From the NCBI GenBank assembly GCA_025362615.1, contig JANYFQ010000229.1, positions 1-8,344 on the forward strand: a stretch of 8,344 bases of DNA, written 5' to 3'. The DNA is from Hymenobacter sp. GTDB taxonomy: Bacteria > Bacteroidota > Bacteroidia > Cytophagales > Hymenobacteraceae. The translations under genes and the position numbers were made by a program. This document shows, one piece after another, positions 1-8,188 of the stretch (the first letter of the stretch is position 1; each line of letters begins with the position of its first letter). The notes beneath the pieces were generated by a model. That model did no database searches. It was given only the letters and a program-made list of their open reading frames with translations, and was not told where the DNA came from.

Positions 1-1
1 G

Positions 2-2281
2 AGCGACGTGGTGGAGGGCATCGTGATTATGCGCAAGGGCGAAAACCCCGCCGAAGTGCTAAGCCGCGTGAAGGCCAAAATTGAAGAACTGAACACCAAG
101 ACCTTACCGGCCGACGTGAAGCTCAAAACCTTCTACGACCGCGACGTGCTCATGGACCACTGCACCCACACCGTCATCCACAACCTCGTGGAAGGCATTG
201 TGCTGGTGACGGTGATTGTGCTGCTGTTTATGGCCGACTGGCGCACGACGCTGACGGTAAGCATCGTCATTCCGCTGGCATTGCTGTTTGCCTTTATCTG
301 CCTGCGGCTGAAGGGCATGAGCGCCAATTTGCTGAGCATGGGCGCTATCGACTTCGGTATCATTATCGACGGGGCAGTGGTGATGGTGGAGGGCATTTTT
401 GTGGTGCTCGACCACAAGGCCCACGAAGTGGGCATGGAGCGGTTTAACAAGCTGGCCAAGATGCGCATCATCAAGAAAACGGGCGGCGAGTTGGGCAAGG
501 CCATCTTCTTCTCGAAGCTGATTATCCTGACTTGCCTGCTGCCGATTTTCGCCTTCGAGAAGGTGGAAGGCAAGATGTTTTCGCCCCTGGCCTACACGCT
601 GGGCTTTGCGCTGGTAGGAGCCTTGATACTGACGCTGACGCTGGTGCCGGTGCTGTCGAGCATCCTGCTCAACAAGAACGTGCGGGAGCGCAACAACCCG
701 ATTGTCAACTTCTTCGACCGCATCGTGACGGCCGGCTTTGGCTTTACCTACCGCCACAAGGCCCTGAGCCTGGCCGTGAGCCTGGCCGTGGTGGCGCTGG
801 GGCTGTACTCGTTTACGGGGCTGGGGTCGGAGTTTTTGCCCGAGCTGAACGAGGGGGCGCTGTGGGTGGAAACGAAGCTGCCGATGTCGTCGAGCCTGAC
901 CGAAACCAACAAGATGGCGGCCAATTACCGGCGCATCCTGCGCTCGTTTCCGGAGGTGACGTCGGTGCTTTCGCAAACCGGCCGCTCGAACGACGGCACC
1001 GACCCCTCGGGCATTTACTACGTGCAGGCCCAGGTGAACCTCAAGCCCCACGAGGAGTGGACGCGCGACATCACGAAGGAACAGCTGATTGAGGAGATGG
1101 ACAGAAAGCTGAAGGAGTACCCCGGCATCATCTTCAACTACTCGCAGCCCATCATCGACAACGTGGAGGAGGCCGTAGCGGGCATCAACGCGGCGCTGGC
1201 CGTCAAGATTTTCGGCAACGACTTGCAGGAACTCGACACCAAGGCCAACGAGGTGATGAAGGTGCTGGCCCAGGTGCGCGGCGTGAAAGACCTGGGCATC
1301 CTGCGCAACCTGGGGCAACCCGAAATGAGCGTCCGCCTCGACCAAACCCGCATGGCGGCCTACGGTGTGCAAACCGGCGACGCCCAAACGGTGGTCGAGA
1401 TGGCCGTTGGGGGCAAGGCCGCCACCCAGCTCTACGAGGGCGAGCGCCGCTTCGACGTGACGGTGCGCTACCCCAAGGCCAACCGCGACACGGAAGACAA
1501 AATCGGCGACTTGCGGGTGCCCACCATCCGGGGCAGCAAGGTGGCCCTCAAAGAAATAGCCACCATTGGCACCAGCAACGGCCCGGCGTTTGTCTATCAC
1601 GACAACGGGCAGCGGTTCATCGCCGTCAAGTTCTCCATCCGCGACCGCGACATGGGCAGCACCGTGGCCGAAGCCCAGGAGCGCATGGCCAAGGCGGTGA
1701 AGCTCGGCAAGGGCTACCGCATCGAGTGGGCCGGCGAGTTCGTGAACCAGGTGCGGGCCACCAAGCGCCTGGGGCAAATCGTGCCCGTGTCGCTGGTCAT
1801 CATCTTCATCCTCTTGTTCATCACCTTCGGCAACGGCAAGGACGCGGCCCTGGTGCTCACCAACGTGCCGTTTGCTCTCATCGGCGGCATCGCGGCGCTG
1901 CACATCACGGGCGTCAATTTCTCGATTTCGGCCGGCATCGGCTTCATCGCGCTGCTCGGCATTTGCATCCAGAACGGCATCGTGCTCATCACCGTCTTCA
2001 AGGAAAACCTACGCAAGCGCCTCAGCCTCGACCAAAGCCTGCGGCAGGGCGTGGCCTCGCGGGTGCGCCCCGTGGTGATGACGGCCCTCATGGCCATGAT
2101 TGGCTTGTTTCCGGCCGCCCTGAGTACCGGCATCGGCTCCGAAACCCAGAAGCCGCTGGCCATCGTCGTCATTGGCGGCCTGGTGTCGGCCACGGTGCTG
2201 ACGCTGCTGATTTTCCCGCTGATTTTCGCGTTTTTCTACCGGGAAATGCACCAGGACCGGCCGGCGGTGGCCGTGGCATAG
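2..2281 (+). CDS. czcA: CzcA-family heavy-metal efflux RND transporter, 5'-partial
   Basis: Inner-membrane pump of a tripartite RND system that uses the proton gradient to export metal cations with a periplasmic adaptor and an outer-membrane channel. The frame is open from the window's first bases, and the opening residues SDVVEGIVIMRKGENP match an internal CzcA region, so the GTG at 8 is not a start. About 280-290 N-terminal residues of a roughly 1040-residue family lie upstream. Counting the valine at 8 as residue 1, the transmembrane-IV motif DFGIIIDGAVVMVEG places D115, D121 and E128 at the spacing of the proton-relay D402/D408/E415 of Cupriavidus CzcA. The DFGxxxDGA signature belongs to divalent-cation pumps (Co/Zn/Cd/Ni) rather than the Cu/Ag CusA class. 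A large periplasmic loop spans about 235-590; the second helix bundle starts near 592, with GSETQKPLA near 710-718. The protein ends after the last helix, with no fused TolC-like domain. The family is certain; the exact metal is not. Confidence 0.93.
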   Translation, partial: SDVVEGIVIMRKGENPAEVLSRVKAKIEELNTKTLPADVKLKTFYDRDVLMDHCTHTVIHNLVEGIVLVTVIVLLFMADWRTTLTVSIVIPLALLFAFICLRLKGMSANLLSMGAIDFGIIIDGAVVMVEGIFVVLDHKAHEVGMERFNKLAKMRIIKKTGGELGKAIFFSKLIILTCLLPIFAFEKVEGKMFSPLAYTLGFALVGALILTLTLVPVLSSILLNKNVRERNNPIVNFFDRIVTAGFGFTYRHKALSLAVSLAVVALGLYSFTGLGSEFLPELNEGALWVETKLPMSSSLTETNKMAANYRRILRSFPEVTSVLSQTGRSNDGTDPSGIYYVQAQVNLKPHEEWTRDITKEQLIEEMDRKLKEYPGIIFNYSQPIIDNVEEAVAGINAALAVKIFGNDLQELDTKANEVMKVLAQVRGVKDLGILRNLGQPEMSVRLDQTRMAAYGVQTGDAQTVVEMAVGGKAATQLYEGERRFDVTVRYPKANRDTEDKIGDLRVPTIRGSKVALKEIATIGTSNGPAFVYHDNGQRFIAVKFSIRDRDMGSTVAEAQERMAKAVKLGKGYRIEWAGEFVNQVRATKRLGQIVPVSLVIIFILLFITFGNGKDAALVLTNVPFALIGGIAALHITGVNFSISAGIGFIALLGICIQNGIVLITVFKENLRKRLSLDQSLRQGVASRVRPVVMTALMAMIGLFPAALSTGIGSETQKPLAIVVIGGLVSATVLTLLIFPLIFAFFYREMHQDRPAVAVA

Positions 2282-2562
2282 CGGGGCAATTTCTGACGAG
2301 CGCGGCTGTCCCGCTGTGGGCGCGGTGGCAACCTGGGCCGATTAGTCAGTAAGTCGTTGATAACGAATAAATCAGAAGAACCAGATGCGCCGTGTAATAC
2401 CAGTGCGACATCCCCTCGCACGTCGGCCCTGATACCACGGGGCACCGGGCCACACCTTCGTCACGAACTGGGTAAGCCCAAAGCCCGGCTTGATTCCATA
2501 AATTGAATTTTTGCGGCTATCTTAGTGGCCCCGCCGGTTCCTTTCCCCGGTGGGCGCTGGCT
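2282..2562. other. Gene-free spacer between the efflux pump and the secreted protein
   Basis: No frame in this 281-base stretch gives a protein I recognise. Most of it is GC-rich and without clear structure; the best fold is a weak stem (GGCCC at 2425-2429 with GGGCC at 2447-2451) with no following T-tract, so I do not call a terminator for the pump gene. Roughly the last 60 bases before the next gene begin with an AT-rich patch (about 2490-2527) that is the likeliest promoter location. Confidence 0.6.
2519..2526 (+). promoter_or_regulatory. Possible -7 promoter element (TATCTTAG)
   Basis: TATCTTAG matches five of the six fixed positions of the Bacteroidota -7 consensus TAnnTTTG and ends 36 bases before the ATG of the secreted protein. 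A second one-mismatch candidate, AATTTTTG, lies at 2506-2513. Neither has a TTTG -33 element at the usual 19-21 base spacing, so this is tentative. Confidence 0.3.
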
Positions 2563-2655
2563 ATGAAGACGATTACTACCCGCACGGCCGTCCATTGGGT
2601 GTGCTCGATACTCACGGGCCTGGCACTACTGGCTGGCCCCGCGCCCGCCCCGGCC
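2563..2655 (+). other. Sec signal peptide of the secreted protein
   Basis: Residues 1-31: a short basic start (K2, R7), a hydrophobic core (about V13-A24), then a Pro/Ala-rich end with an AxA-type site at A29-P-A31, predicting a mature N-terminus at Q32. C14 lies inside the hydrophobic core without a lipobox, so this is not a lipoprotein signal. Confidence 0.8.
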
Positions 2656-5600
2656 CAAACCCTGGCCAACCTGACGGTGCGGGTGCAGGCCGAAGCCCTG
2701 ACCAACCCGGCCCGCATCCGGCTGCGCTGGCTGCCCGATGCCGCCGCCGGCAGCTACGATATCTACCGCATGAACAAGGGTCAGAGCCTGTTCAACGCCA
2801 TTCGGTTGCGCGACCCGGCGGGCCGGCCTGACACTGTTTCCACCTTCGTGGACAGCACGGTTGTGGTGGGCCGGGGCTACGAGTACCGGGTACGGAAAGT
2901 CGTCGGCAGCGGGAGTGGCGAAGGCTCCGTGCTGGCCGGCATTGAGGTGGCGGCCACCGAGCGCCGGGGGGCGGTGGTGCTGCTCGTGGACGACACCCAC
3001 GCCGCTTACCTGACCGCCGACCTGGCCGTGCTGACGCAGGATTTGGTAAGCGACGGCTGGCGGGTGATTCGCCACGACGTGGCCCCCACGCTGCTGCCGC
3101 CCCAGGTCAAGGCCCTGATTCAGGCCGACTACGCGGCCGATGCCGGGCAGGTACGGGCCGTGTTCATCGTCGGCCACGTAGCCGTGCCGTACTCGGGTGC
3201 TTATGCCCCCGATGGCCACCCCGACCACCAGGGTGCCTGGCCGGCCGACGTGTACTACGGCAGTATGGCCGGTGCCTGGACCGACAACCAGCTAAGCATT
3301 ACCTTGGCCAGCCGCCCCGAAAACCGCAACGTGCCCGGCGATGGCAAGTTCGACCAGTCCACAGTGCCGGGCGCAGTGCAACTAGAGGTGGGGCGGGTGG
3401 ACATGAGCCGCCTGCCAGCCTTTGCCGCCTCGGAGCGCGACCTGCTGCGCCGCTACCTGCTCAAAAACCACCAGTACCGCCATAAACTCGTGACTGTGGC
3501 CGAGCGCGGGCTGGTGGACGACAACTTTGGGGTGTTCGGCGGCGAGGCGTTTGCCAACAACGGGTGGCGCAATTTTACGCCGTTTTTCGGGCTGGGCGCG
3601 GCGGCGGTCGTGGCGCGGCCCTACTTCAGCACCCTGCGGACCGCCGACTACGCCTGGGCCTTTGCCTGCGGCGGCGGCTCTTACACCTCCGCCTCGGGCA
3701 TCGGCAGCACCAGTGATTTTGCCAACGGGCCGGTTCGCAGCGTGTTCAACATGAATTTCGGTAGCTACTTCGGCGACTGGGACAACCCCAACAACTACCT
3801 ACGGGCGGCGCTGGCCGCCGAGGGCCTCACGCTCACCAACTGCTGGGCCGGGCGGCCCAACTGGTACGTGCAGTTCATGGGCCTGGGCGAAACCATTGGC
3901 TACTGCACCCGGCGCAGCCAAGCCGAAACCAGGGGCGGTAATGTTCACGTAGCCCTGCTCGGCGACCCCACCCTGCGCCTGCACGTATTGGCTCCGCCCA
4001 CGGGCCTCAGCATTGCCGCCAGTGGCGGGCGGGCGGCCTTGGCCTGGGCGGCTAGTCCGGCGGCCGGTGCCGGCTACCACGTCTATCGGGCCAGTACGCC
4101 CGCCGGACCGTTCGTGCGCCTCACCGCCCAGCCCCTGACGGCGCTGGCCTACGCGGACGCAACTTCGCTACCGGGCACGTCAAGCTACCTCGTGCGGGCG
4201 GTGCAGCTCAAAAACGGCTTTTCCGGCTCATACTACAACCTAAGCCAAGGCGCGGCGGCCGACTTCGTGGCCCCGGCCCCGGTGCCCAGCGGCGGCACCT
4301 GGCTGGGCACGGCCAGCGCCGACTGGGCCACGCCCGCCAACTGGAGCACTGGCGCGGTGCCCACCCGCACCGGCACGGCCCGCATCGGAGCCGGTACGCC
4401 GTTTGCGCCCGTGGTGGGCGGCGGCGCATTCGCCGTGTATGGCCTCGCGCTCGCCCCCCAGGCCCGGCTAACCATTGCCGCCGGCGGCCGACTCGCGGTG
4501 GCCACGCAGCCGCTGGTGCAGCCGGCCCCGGCCGGAACCGCGCCCACGGCGCTGGTGCTGGCCCCGGCCACGCCCACGGCGGCGGGTGGCAAACTCGATG
4601 TCCTGGACTACCTCGGCGGCCCGCAGGCGGGGCTGGCCCTGGGCGCGGGCACGGCCCTGACGGTGGGCGACAGGGCCACTCTGCGCCTGCTGGGCAGCCT
4701 GCAAGCCCCGGCCGCCGCCCTGGCCTTCGCGCCCGGCAGCCGCCTCGTTTTCGCCCCCGACACCGCCGTGTTCACGCCCACGTTGCGGCACTACCTCAAC
4801 GGGCCGGCGGGACTGACGCCGGGCATCCTGGAAATAAACAAGCCCTCCGAAACCCTGGAACTGAGCAGCGCCGTGGCCTTGGCCACGCAACTGGAAAACT
4901 ACGGTACCCTCGTCACCAACAACCGCCTGACCCTGCTTTCGGTGCTGGGGCGGCAGGCCATTGTGGTGCCGGTGGTGCCGGGGCCGGGCCTGCCGCGCAC
5001 GTTCGGGCGGTTTGTGGGCAACTTCACGATGCAGGTTTTTGTGGACGGGAGCCGCAACGCCGGGCTGGGCTACCGGCACCTGACAGCACCGTTGGGCAGC
5101 ACCGGCATCACGGTACGAAGCCTGACCACACCGGCGTTCACGCCCGTTGTGAACGCCATCTACAACACCACGGGCAACACCGTCACACCGTTTCCGACAG
5201 TGTTCAGCTACAACCAAGACCTGTTGGATGCCGCAACGAATAACGGCCGTACAGCCGTTTTTGACAACGGTTGGCAGTCGCCCACTAGGCTAAATAGCTT
5301 ACTCAGCCCAAGCTTGGGCTACACTGTCAATATGCCTGGCAACCAGACGTTGAGCTTCACCGGGCAGCCTAATGCGACCCGCCTCTACCGCGACGTTTGG
5401 CGCCACGACACCCCCGATGCGGGCTGGGCCTTGCTGGGCAACCCCTACCCGGCTCCGCTCGACTGGGACTCGCTGACCAAAAATGACACTAATTATTTTA
5501 ACGTGTTGCCGGGGCTTTACACCTTTAAAAGTGACGGTCAGTACACCGGCAGCTACGCCAGCTATTTGCCCGGCTCTAATGGCACACCTGGCATAGGCAT

Positions 5601-6471
5601 AAACGGCGGCGGCCACCTCGTGCCGGTTGGGCAAGGATTTTTCGTTCGCACCGTGCCCCCCGAACCCGGCAATAATTTGAACAACGGCTTTATTATCTTC
5701 ACTCCCGACGACCTCCTTACCACCCCCACCGCGCCCGCCGTGCAACGCACCGCCCCCGACCCGCGCCCGCGCCTGGTGCTGGCCTTGCGCGCTGCTGCCG
5801 GCACCACTGCCCACCAAACGGCCGTGTATTTCCAGGCCGGGGCCACGGCCGGTGCCGATGCCCGCTTCGACGCGCCGCTGCTGGCCGCCGCCGGGCAAGC
5901 CCTGACGCTGGCTTCGGAGGTTGCGGGCCAGCCGGTGGCCATCAACGGCCTGCCCCCGCTGGCCGGGGCCGAGGTACGGGTGCCGTTGCAGCTTGGCGCC
6001 GCCAGCGCCGGGCGCTACGAGCTGGCCGTGGAAACCCTGGCCAACCTGCCCGCCCCCTACCGCGCTTACCTGCACGACGTTGCCGCCGGCACCTACACCG
6101 ATTTGGCCCTGCACCCCGTCAATGCCCTGACCCTGCCAGCCGCCGCCCGCGTAGCCGGGCGTTACTGCCTCGTTTTCAGCCCCCAGGCGCGGGTACTGGC
6201 CCCAGCCCCGACCGCCCTTGCGGCGCTGGTTGCCCTCTACCCCAACCCCACCCACGGCCGCGTAGCCCTGCACTTACCGCCGGCGCTACGGAGCCGCCGG
6301 GGCACTCCAGTGAGAGTCGTAAACACACTGGGCCAAGTGGTTCTGAAGGCCAGCTACCCACCCGAAAGCCCCGAGCTCGCGCTGCCGCTGCCGGGCCTCG
6401 CGGCGGGCATTTACACCGTGCAGGCCCGCACGGTGGCCGGCACCATCAGCCGGCGGCTGGTGGTGGAGTAA
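2563..6471 (+). CDS. Secreted multidomain protein with degenerate gingipain-like (C25) domain and T9SS sorting domain
   Basis: A 1302-residue protein predicted to cross the inner membrane by Sec and the outer membrane by the type IX system; function unknown. The ATG at 2563 is chosen because it starts a typical signal peptide; an upstream TTG at 2503 would bury it. Regions: fibronectin-like 33-131; C25/caspase-fold-like about 134-475, with VLLVDD (139-144), VFIVGHVAVP (200-209), PADVYYGSM (227-235), a VGRVD strand, FACGGGSY (367-374), FGSYFGDWD (399-407) and a closing GDPTLRL (467-473); fibronectin-like 478-568; a WLGTASADW...NW motif (580-594) opening a long Ala/Gly/Pro-rich beta region; LLGNPYP (957-963) to GQGFFVR (1023-1029), a module common in T9SS cargo; sorting domain 1222-1302. 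By my eye alignment to RgpB, the catalytic His and Cys positions are Gly and Ser, so peptidase activity is doubtful. It may be an adhesin-like or scaffold protein. The architecture is well supported; the role is not. Confidence 0.88.
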   Translation: MKTITTRTAVHWVCSILTGLALLAGPAPAPAQTLANLTVRVQAEALTNPARIRLRWLPDAAAGSYDIYRMNKGQSLFNAIRLRDPAGRPDTVSTFVDSTVVVGRGYEYRVRKVVGSGSGEGSVLAGIEVAATERRGAVVLLVDDTHAAYLTADLAVLTQDLVSDGWRVIRHDVAPTLLPPQVKALIQADYAADAGQVRAVFIVGHVAVPYSGAYAPDGHPDHQGAWPADVYYGSMAGAWTDNQLSITLASRPENRNVPGDGKFDQSTVPGAVQLEVGRVDMSRLPAFAASERDLLRRYLLKNHQYRHKLVTVAERGLVDDNFGVFGGEAFANNGWRNFTPFFGLGAAAVVARPYFSTLRTADYAWAFACGGGSYTSASGIGSTSDFANGPVRSVFNMNFGSYFGDWDNPNNYLRAALAAEGLTLTNCWAGRPNWYVQFMGLGETIGYCTRRSQAETRGGNVHVALLGDPTLRLHVLAPPTGLSIAASGGRAALAWAASPAAGAGYHVYRASTPAGPFVRLTAQPLTALAYADATSLPGTSSYLVRAVQLKNGFSGSYYNLSQGAAADFVAPAPVPSGGTWLGTASADWATPANWSTGAVPTRTGTARIGAGTPFAPVVGGGAFAVYGLALAPQARLTIAAGGRLAVATQPLVQPAPAGTAPTALVLAPATPTAAGGKLDVLDYLGGPQAGLALGAGTALTVGDRATLRLLGSLQAPAAALAFAPGSRLVFAPDTAVFTPTLRHYLNGPAGLTPGILEINKPSETLELSSAVALATQLENYGTLVTNNRLTLLSVLGRQAIVVPVVPGPGLPRTFGRFVGNFTMQVFVDGSRNAGLGYRHLTAPLGSTGITVRSLTTPAFTPVVNAIYNTTGNTVTPFPTVFSYNQDLLDAATNNGRTAVFDNGWQSPTRLNSLLSPSLGYTVNMPGNQTLSFTGQPNATRLYRDVWRHDTPDAGWALLGNPYPAPLDWDSLTKNDTNYFNVLPGLYTFKSDGQYTGSYASYLPGSNGTPGIGINGGGHLVPVGQGFFVRTVPPEPGNNLNNGFIIFTPDDLLTTPTAPAVQRTAPDPRPRLVLALRAAAGTTAHQTAVYFQAGATAGADARFDAPLLAAAGQALTLASEVAGQPVAINGLPPLAGAEVRVPLQLGAASAGRYELAVETLANLPAPYRAYLHDVAAGTYTDLALHPVNALTLPAAARVAGRYCLVFSPQARVLAPAPTALAALVALYPNPTHGRVALHLPPALRSRRGTPVRVVNTLGQVVLKASYPPESPELALPLPGLAAGIYTVQARTVAGTISRRLVVE
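6226..6471 (+). other. T9SS type A C-terminal sorting domain
   Basis: The last 81 residues carry the three conserved blocks of the type A domain: YPNPTHGRV (1226-1234), a central VRVVNTLGQVV strand, and LPGLAAGIYTVQ followed by the terminal RRLVVE. Such domains direct cargo through the type IX translocon and are normally removed on export, leaving the protein surface-anchored or released. This is the strongest single marker that the host is a Bacteroidota. Confidence 0.92.
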
Positions 6472-6495
6472 AACAGGCCGGCAAAAACCGGGCGC

Positions 6496-6503
6496 TACTT
6501 TTG
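6496..6503 (+). promoter_or_regulatory. Perfect Bacteroidota -7 element TACTTTTG
   Basis: TACTTTTG fits TAnnTTTG at all fixed positions and ends 4 bases before the hydrolase ATG, within the 36-base gap after the secreted-protein gene. Transcription would start at or within a few bases of the start codon, giving a leaderless or nearly leaderless mRNA. No TTTG -33 element is visible at the usual spacing, which lowers confidence. Confidence 0.4.
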
Positions 6504-6507
6504 GCCG

Positions 6508-7479
6508 ATGAAAAAGCTCTTCGGCTGGCTACTGGTTGGTTTTGTACTGCTCAACGCCGTAGCGTTTATGCACGCTTGGCACTTTACGCATTTCAGCACC
6601 GACGCGGGACGGCATTCGCCCAACCCCGAGCAGCTTACCACTGCGCAAAAGGGGTGGCTGCTGCTCACGGGCATACGCAACCCCAAGCCGCGCAACGGCC
6701 CCAAACCCGGTTTTCCGGTTGAAACCGTGGGCATTTCCAGCCCCAACGGCCCCCTCGAAGCCTGGTTTGCTCCCGCCGACACGGCTCGGCCCAGGGGCAC
6801 GGTGGCGCTGTTTCACGGCTACGCGAGCAGCAAATCGGCCCTGGGGCCCGAGGCCGGCTACTTCCGCCGCCTCGGCTACGCCGTGCTGCTCGTGGATTTG
6901 AGCGGCAACGGCAACTCGGCGGGCCGCCGCACCACCGTTGGCTACCGCGAAGCCGCCGACGTGGCCGCTGCTGTGCGCTGGTTGCGCCAACGGCCGCGCC
7001 GCGCTGGCGTGGCTTCCAACGACTCGCTCGTGCTCTACGGCGTGAGCATGGGGGCCGTGGCCATCCTGCGGGCCGAAGCCGAATTGGGCGTACGCCCCAG
7101 CGCCAACATCCTCGAATGCCCCTACGGCTCGATGCGCCAAACGGCAGCTAACCGCTTCCGGTCCATGCACTTGCCCGCATTTCCGCTGGCCGATTTGCTG
7201 GTGTTCTGGGGCGGAGCGCAAAACGGATTCTGGGCCTACAACCTGGCCGCCGAACGCTACGCCCCGGCCATTCAAACCCCCACCCTGCTGCTCTGGGGCA
7301 CCGCCGACCCCCGCGTAACCCGCGCCGAAACCGATGCCATTTTCAATGCCCTGGCCGGGCCGAAGCAACGGCACGATTTCGCGGGCGCGGGCCACGAGCC
7401 GTATGCAGTAAAATTTCCGGCCGAGTGGCGGGGGCAGGTGCGGGGGTTTGTCGGGGCTGCTCCAAACCTGACACACTGA
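6508..7479 (+). CDS. Membrane-anchored alpha/beta hydrolase (serine hydrolase)
   Basis: A 323-residue serine hydrolase, probably an esterase- or S33-like enzyme; its substrate cannot be read from sequence. The N-terminus (MKKLFGWLLVGFVLLNAVAF) is two lysines followed by one hydrophobic stretch, about residues 4-21, without a clear cleavage site, so it is probably a signal anchor with the catalytic domain in the periplasm. The fold signatures appear in order: the strand VALFHGYASSK (99-109) with the oxyanion HGY at 103-105; DLSGNGNS (130-137), where relatives usually have DxRGxGxS; the nucleophile elbow GVSMG with S180; GTADPRV with acid D267; and AGAGHEP with H296. The triad is complete and the length is normal. 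It lies 36 bases after the secreted-protein gene on the same strand and could be co-transcribed, though the TACTTTTG box suggests its own start. The fold and triad are secure; the function is general only. Confidence 0.88.
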   Translation: MKKLFGWLLVGFVLLNAVAFMHAWHFTHFSTDAGRHSPNPEQLTTAQKGWLLLTGIRNPKPRNGPKPGFPVETVGISSPNGPLEAWFAPADTARPRGTVALFHGYASSKSALGPEAGYFRRLGYAVLLVDLSGNGNSAGRRTTVGYREAADVAAAVRWLRQRPRRAGVASNDSLVLYGVSMGAVAILRAEAELGVRPSANILECPYGSMRQTAANRFRSMHLPAFPLADLLVFWGGAQNGFWAYNLAAERYAPAIQTPTLLLWGTADPRVTRAETDAIFNALAGPKQRHDFAGAGHEPYAVKFPAEWRGQVRGFVGAAPNLTH

Positions 7480-7514
7480 TTTTTATGATGCTGTTTAATC
7501 GCCGTGCATAGTTT

Positions 7515-8159
7515 TTATTCCGCTGCCAACGCTTGCACCTGCGCCGCGGTGAGGCCCGTGGCCACCAGCACCACTTCGACCGAAACCCCGGCCCGCAAAA
7601 AGTTGAGCGCCGTTTGCCGGATGCCCTTCTCCTCGCCCTCGGCACGGGCGGTGTCCACGGTGTTTTGAGCGTCGCGGTAAAACTTGAGACTGCCTTCGTA
7701 GGAAAGCACCTGGGCGGGCGTGAAACGAGCAATTTCGGCCACCTCAAACAGGCGCTCGAACACGCGCTCGCGCAACTGGTCGGGCACCCGGTCGAGCCGG
7801 TCGAGGTTGCGGATGACATAGAGCCACTTGTCGAAACGGGTGACGAGCTGCTCCAGCGTTTTGTTGAACTTGGGCATCTCCAGGTAAATAAACGTCAGCT
7901 TGTCGTAGAACACGCGCTGGGTCTCCTGGTCCGTTAGCTTCACGTCGTAACGGTATTTATCGGGCTGCTCCTGGTCCTCGTCGAACACAAAATCGAGGAT
8001 GGCGACGGTGTACACGGCCTTCAACTCAAAGTTCCACCCCGCCCGTTCGGCTTGCTCGCGGATGGGAAAAGTGGCGTAATACAGGGTGCGGTCCTTGAAA
8101 TATTTTTGCTTGCTCTTTTGCAGTTCCACAATGAATTTCTCCCCCCGCTCATTCTCGCA
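7515..8159 (-). pseudogene. 5'-truncated PD-(D/E)XK nuclease family (Rpn/transposase-like) gene
   Basis: From its first GTG (8129) this frame encodes 204 residues matching the C-terminal two thirds of PDDEXK_2/Rpn-type proteins, normally about 280-300 residues, which are linked to recombination or DNA cleavage. Homology continues upstream of that GTG: codons from 8159 read CENERGEKFIVELQKSKQ, the family's conserved core strand. Two codons further upstream a TAA (8166-8168) closes the frame. The ExQ pair of the active site (E2, Q4 from the GTG) survives, as do YFKDR, the YYATFPI segment, FELKAVYTVAILDF and the C-terminal ATGLTAAQVQAL. The N-terminal part, including the expected catalytic Asp just before the CEN motif, is gone. 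The break coincides with the start of a repeat element. It converges on the hydrolase with a 35-base gap showing no clear terminator. A shortened product from the GTG cannot be excluded, but it would lack the catalytic core. Confidence 0.8.
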
Positions 8160-8188
8160 TAGGACTTACGCACTCGGTGAAACCTGCC

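Noticed and set aside
104..1903. A 599-residue open frame on the - strand opposite the efflux pump gene
   Set aside because: It is rich in His, Gln, Arg and Gly with no recognisable domain, and it lies fully opposite a clearly conserved RND gene. This is the usual shadow frame of GC-rich coding DNA.
2425..2451. A terminator after the efflux pump gene
   Set aside because: A five-pair stem with a long loop and no T-tract, about 140 bases from the stop codon.
2503..2562. An upstream TTG start adding 20 residues to the secreted protein
   Set aside because: It would put a non-basic extension ahead of a textbook signal peptide and overlap the likely promoter; ATG at 2563 fits better.
4468..5217. 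A 249-residue open frame on the - strand inside the secreted-protein gene
   Set aside because: Low-complexity Gly/Arg/Gln/His sequence opposite a gene with a coherent domain order; an antisense shadow.
6478..6491. A terminator hairpin between the secreted protein and the hydrolase
   Set aside because: The stem is only CCGG/CCGG around CAAAAA, and the T-run that follows belongs to the TACTTTTG box, so it is too weak to call.
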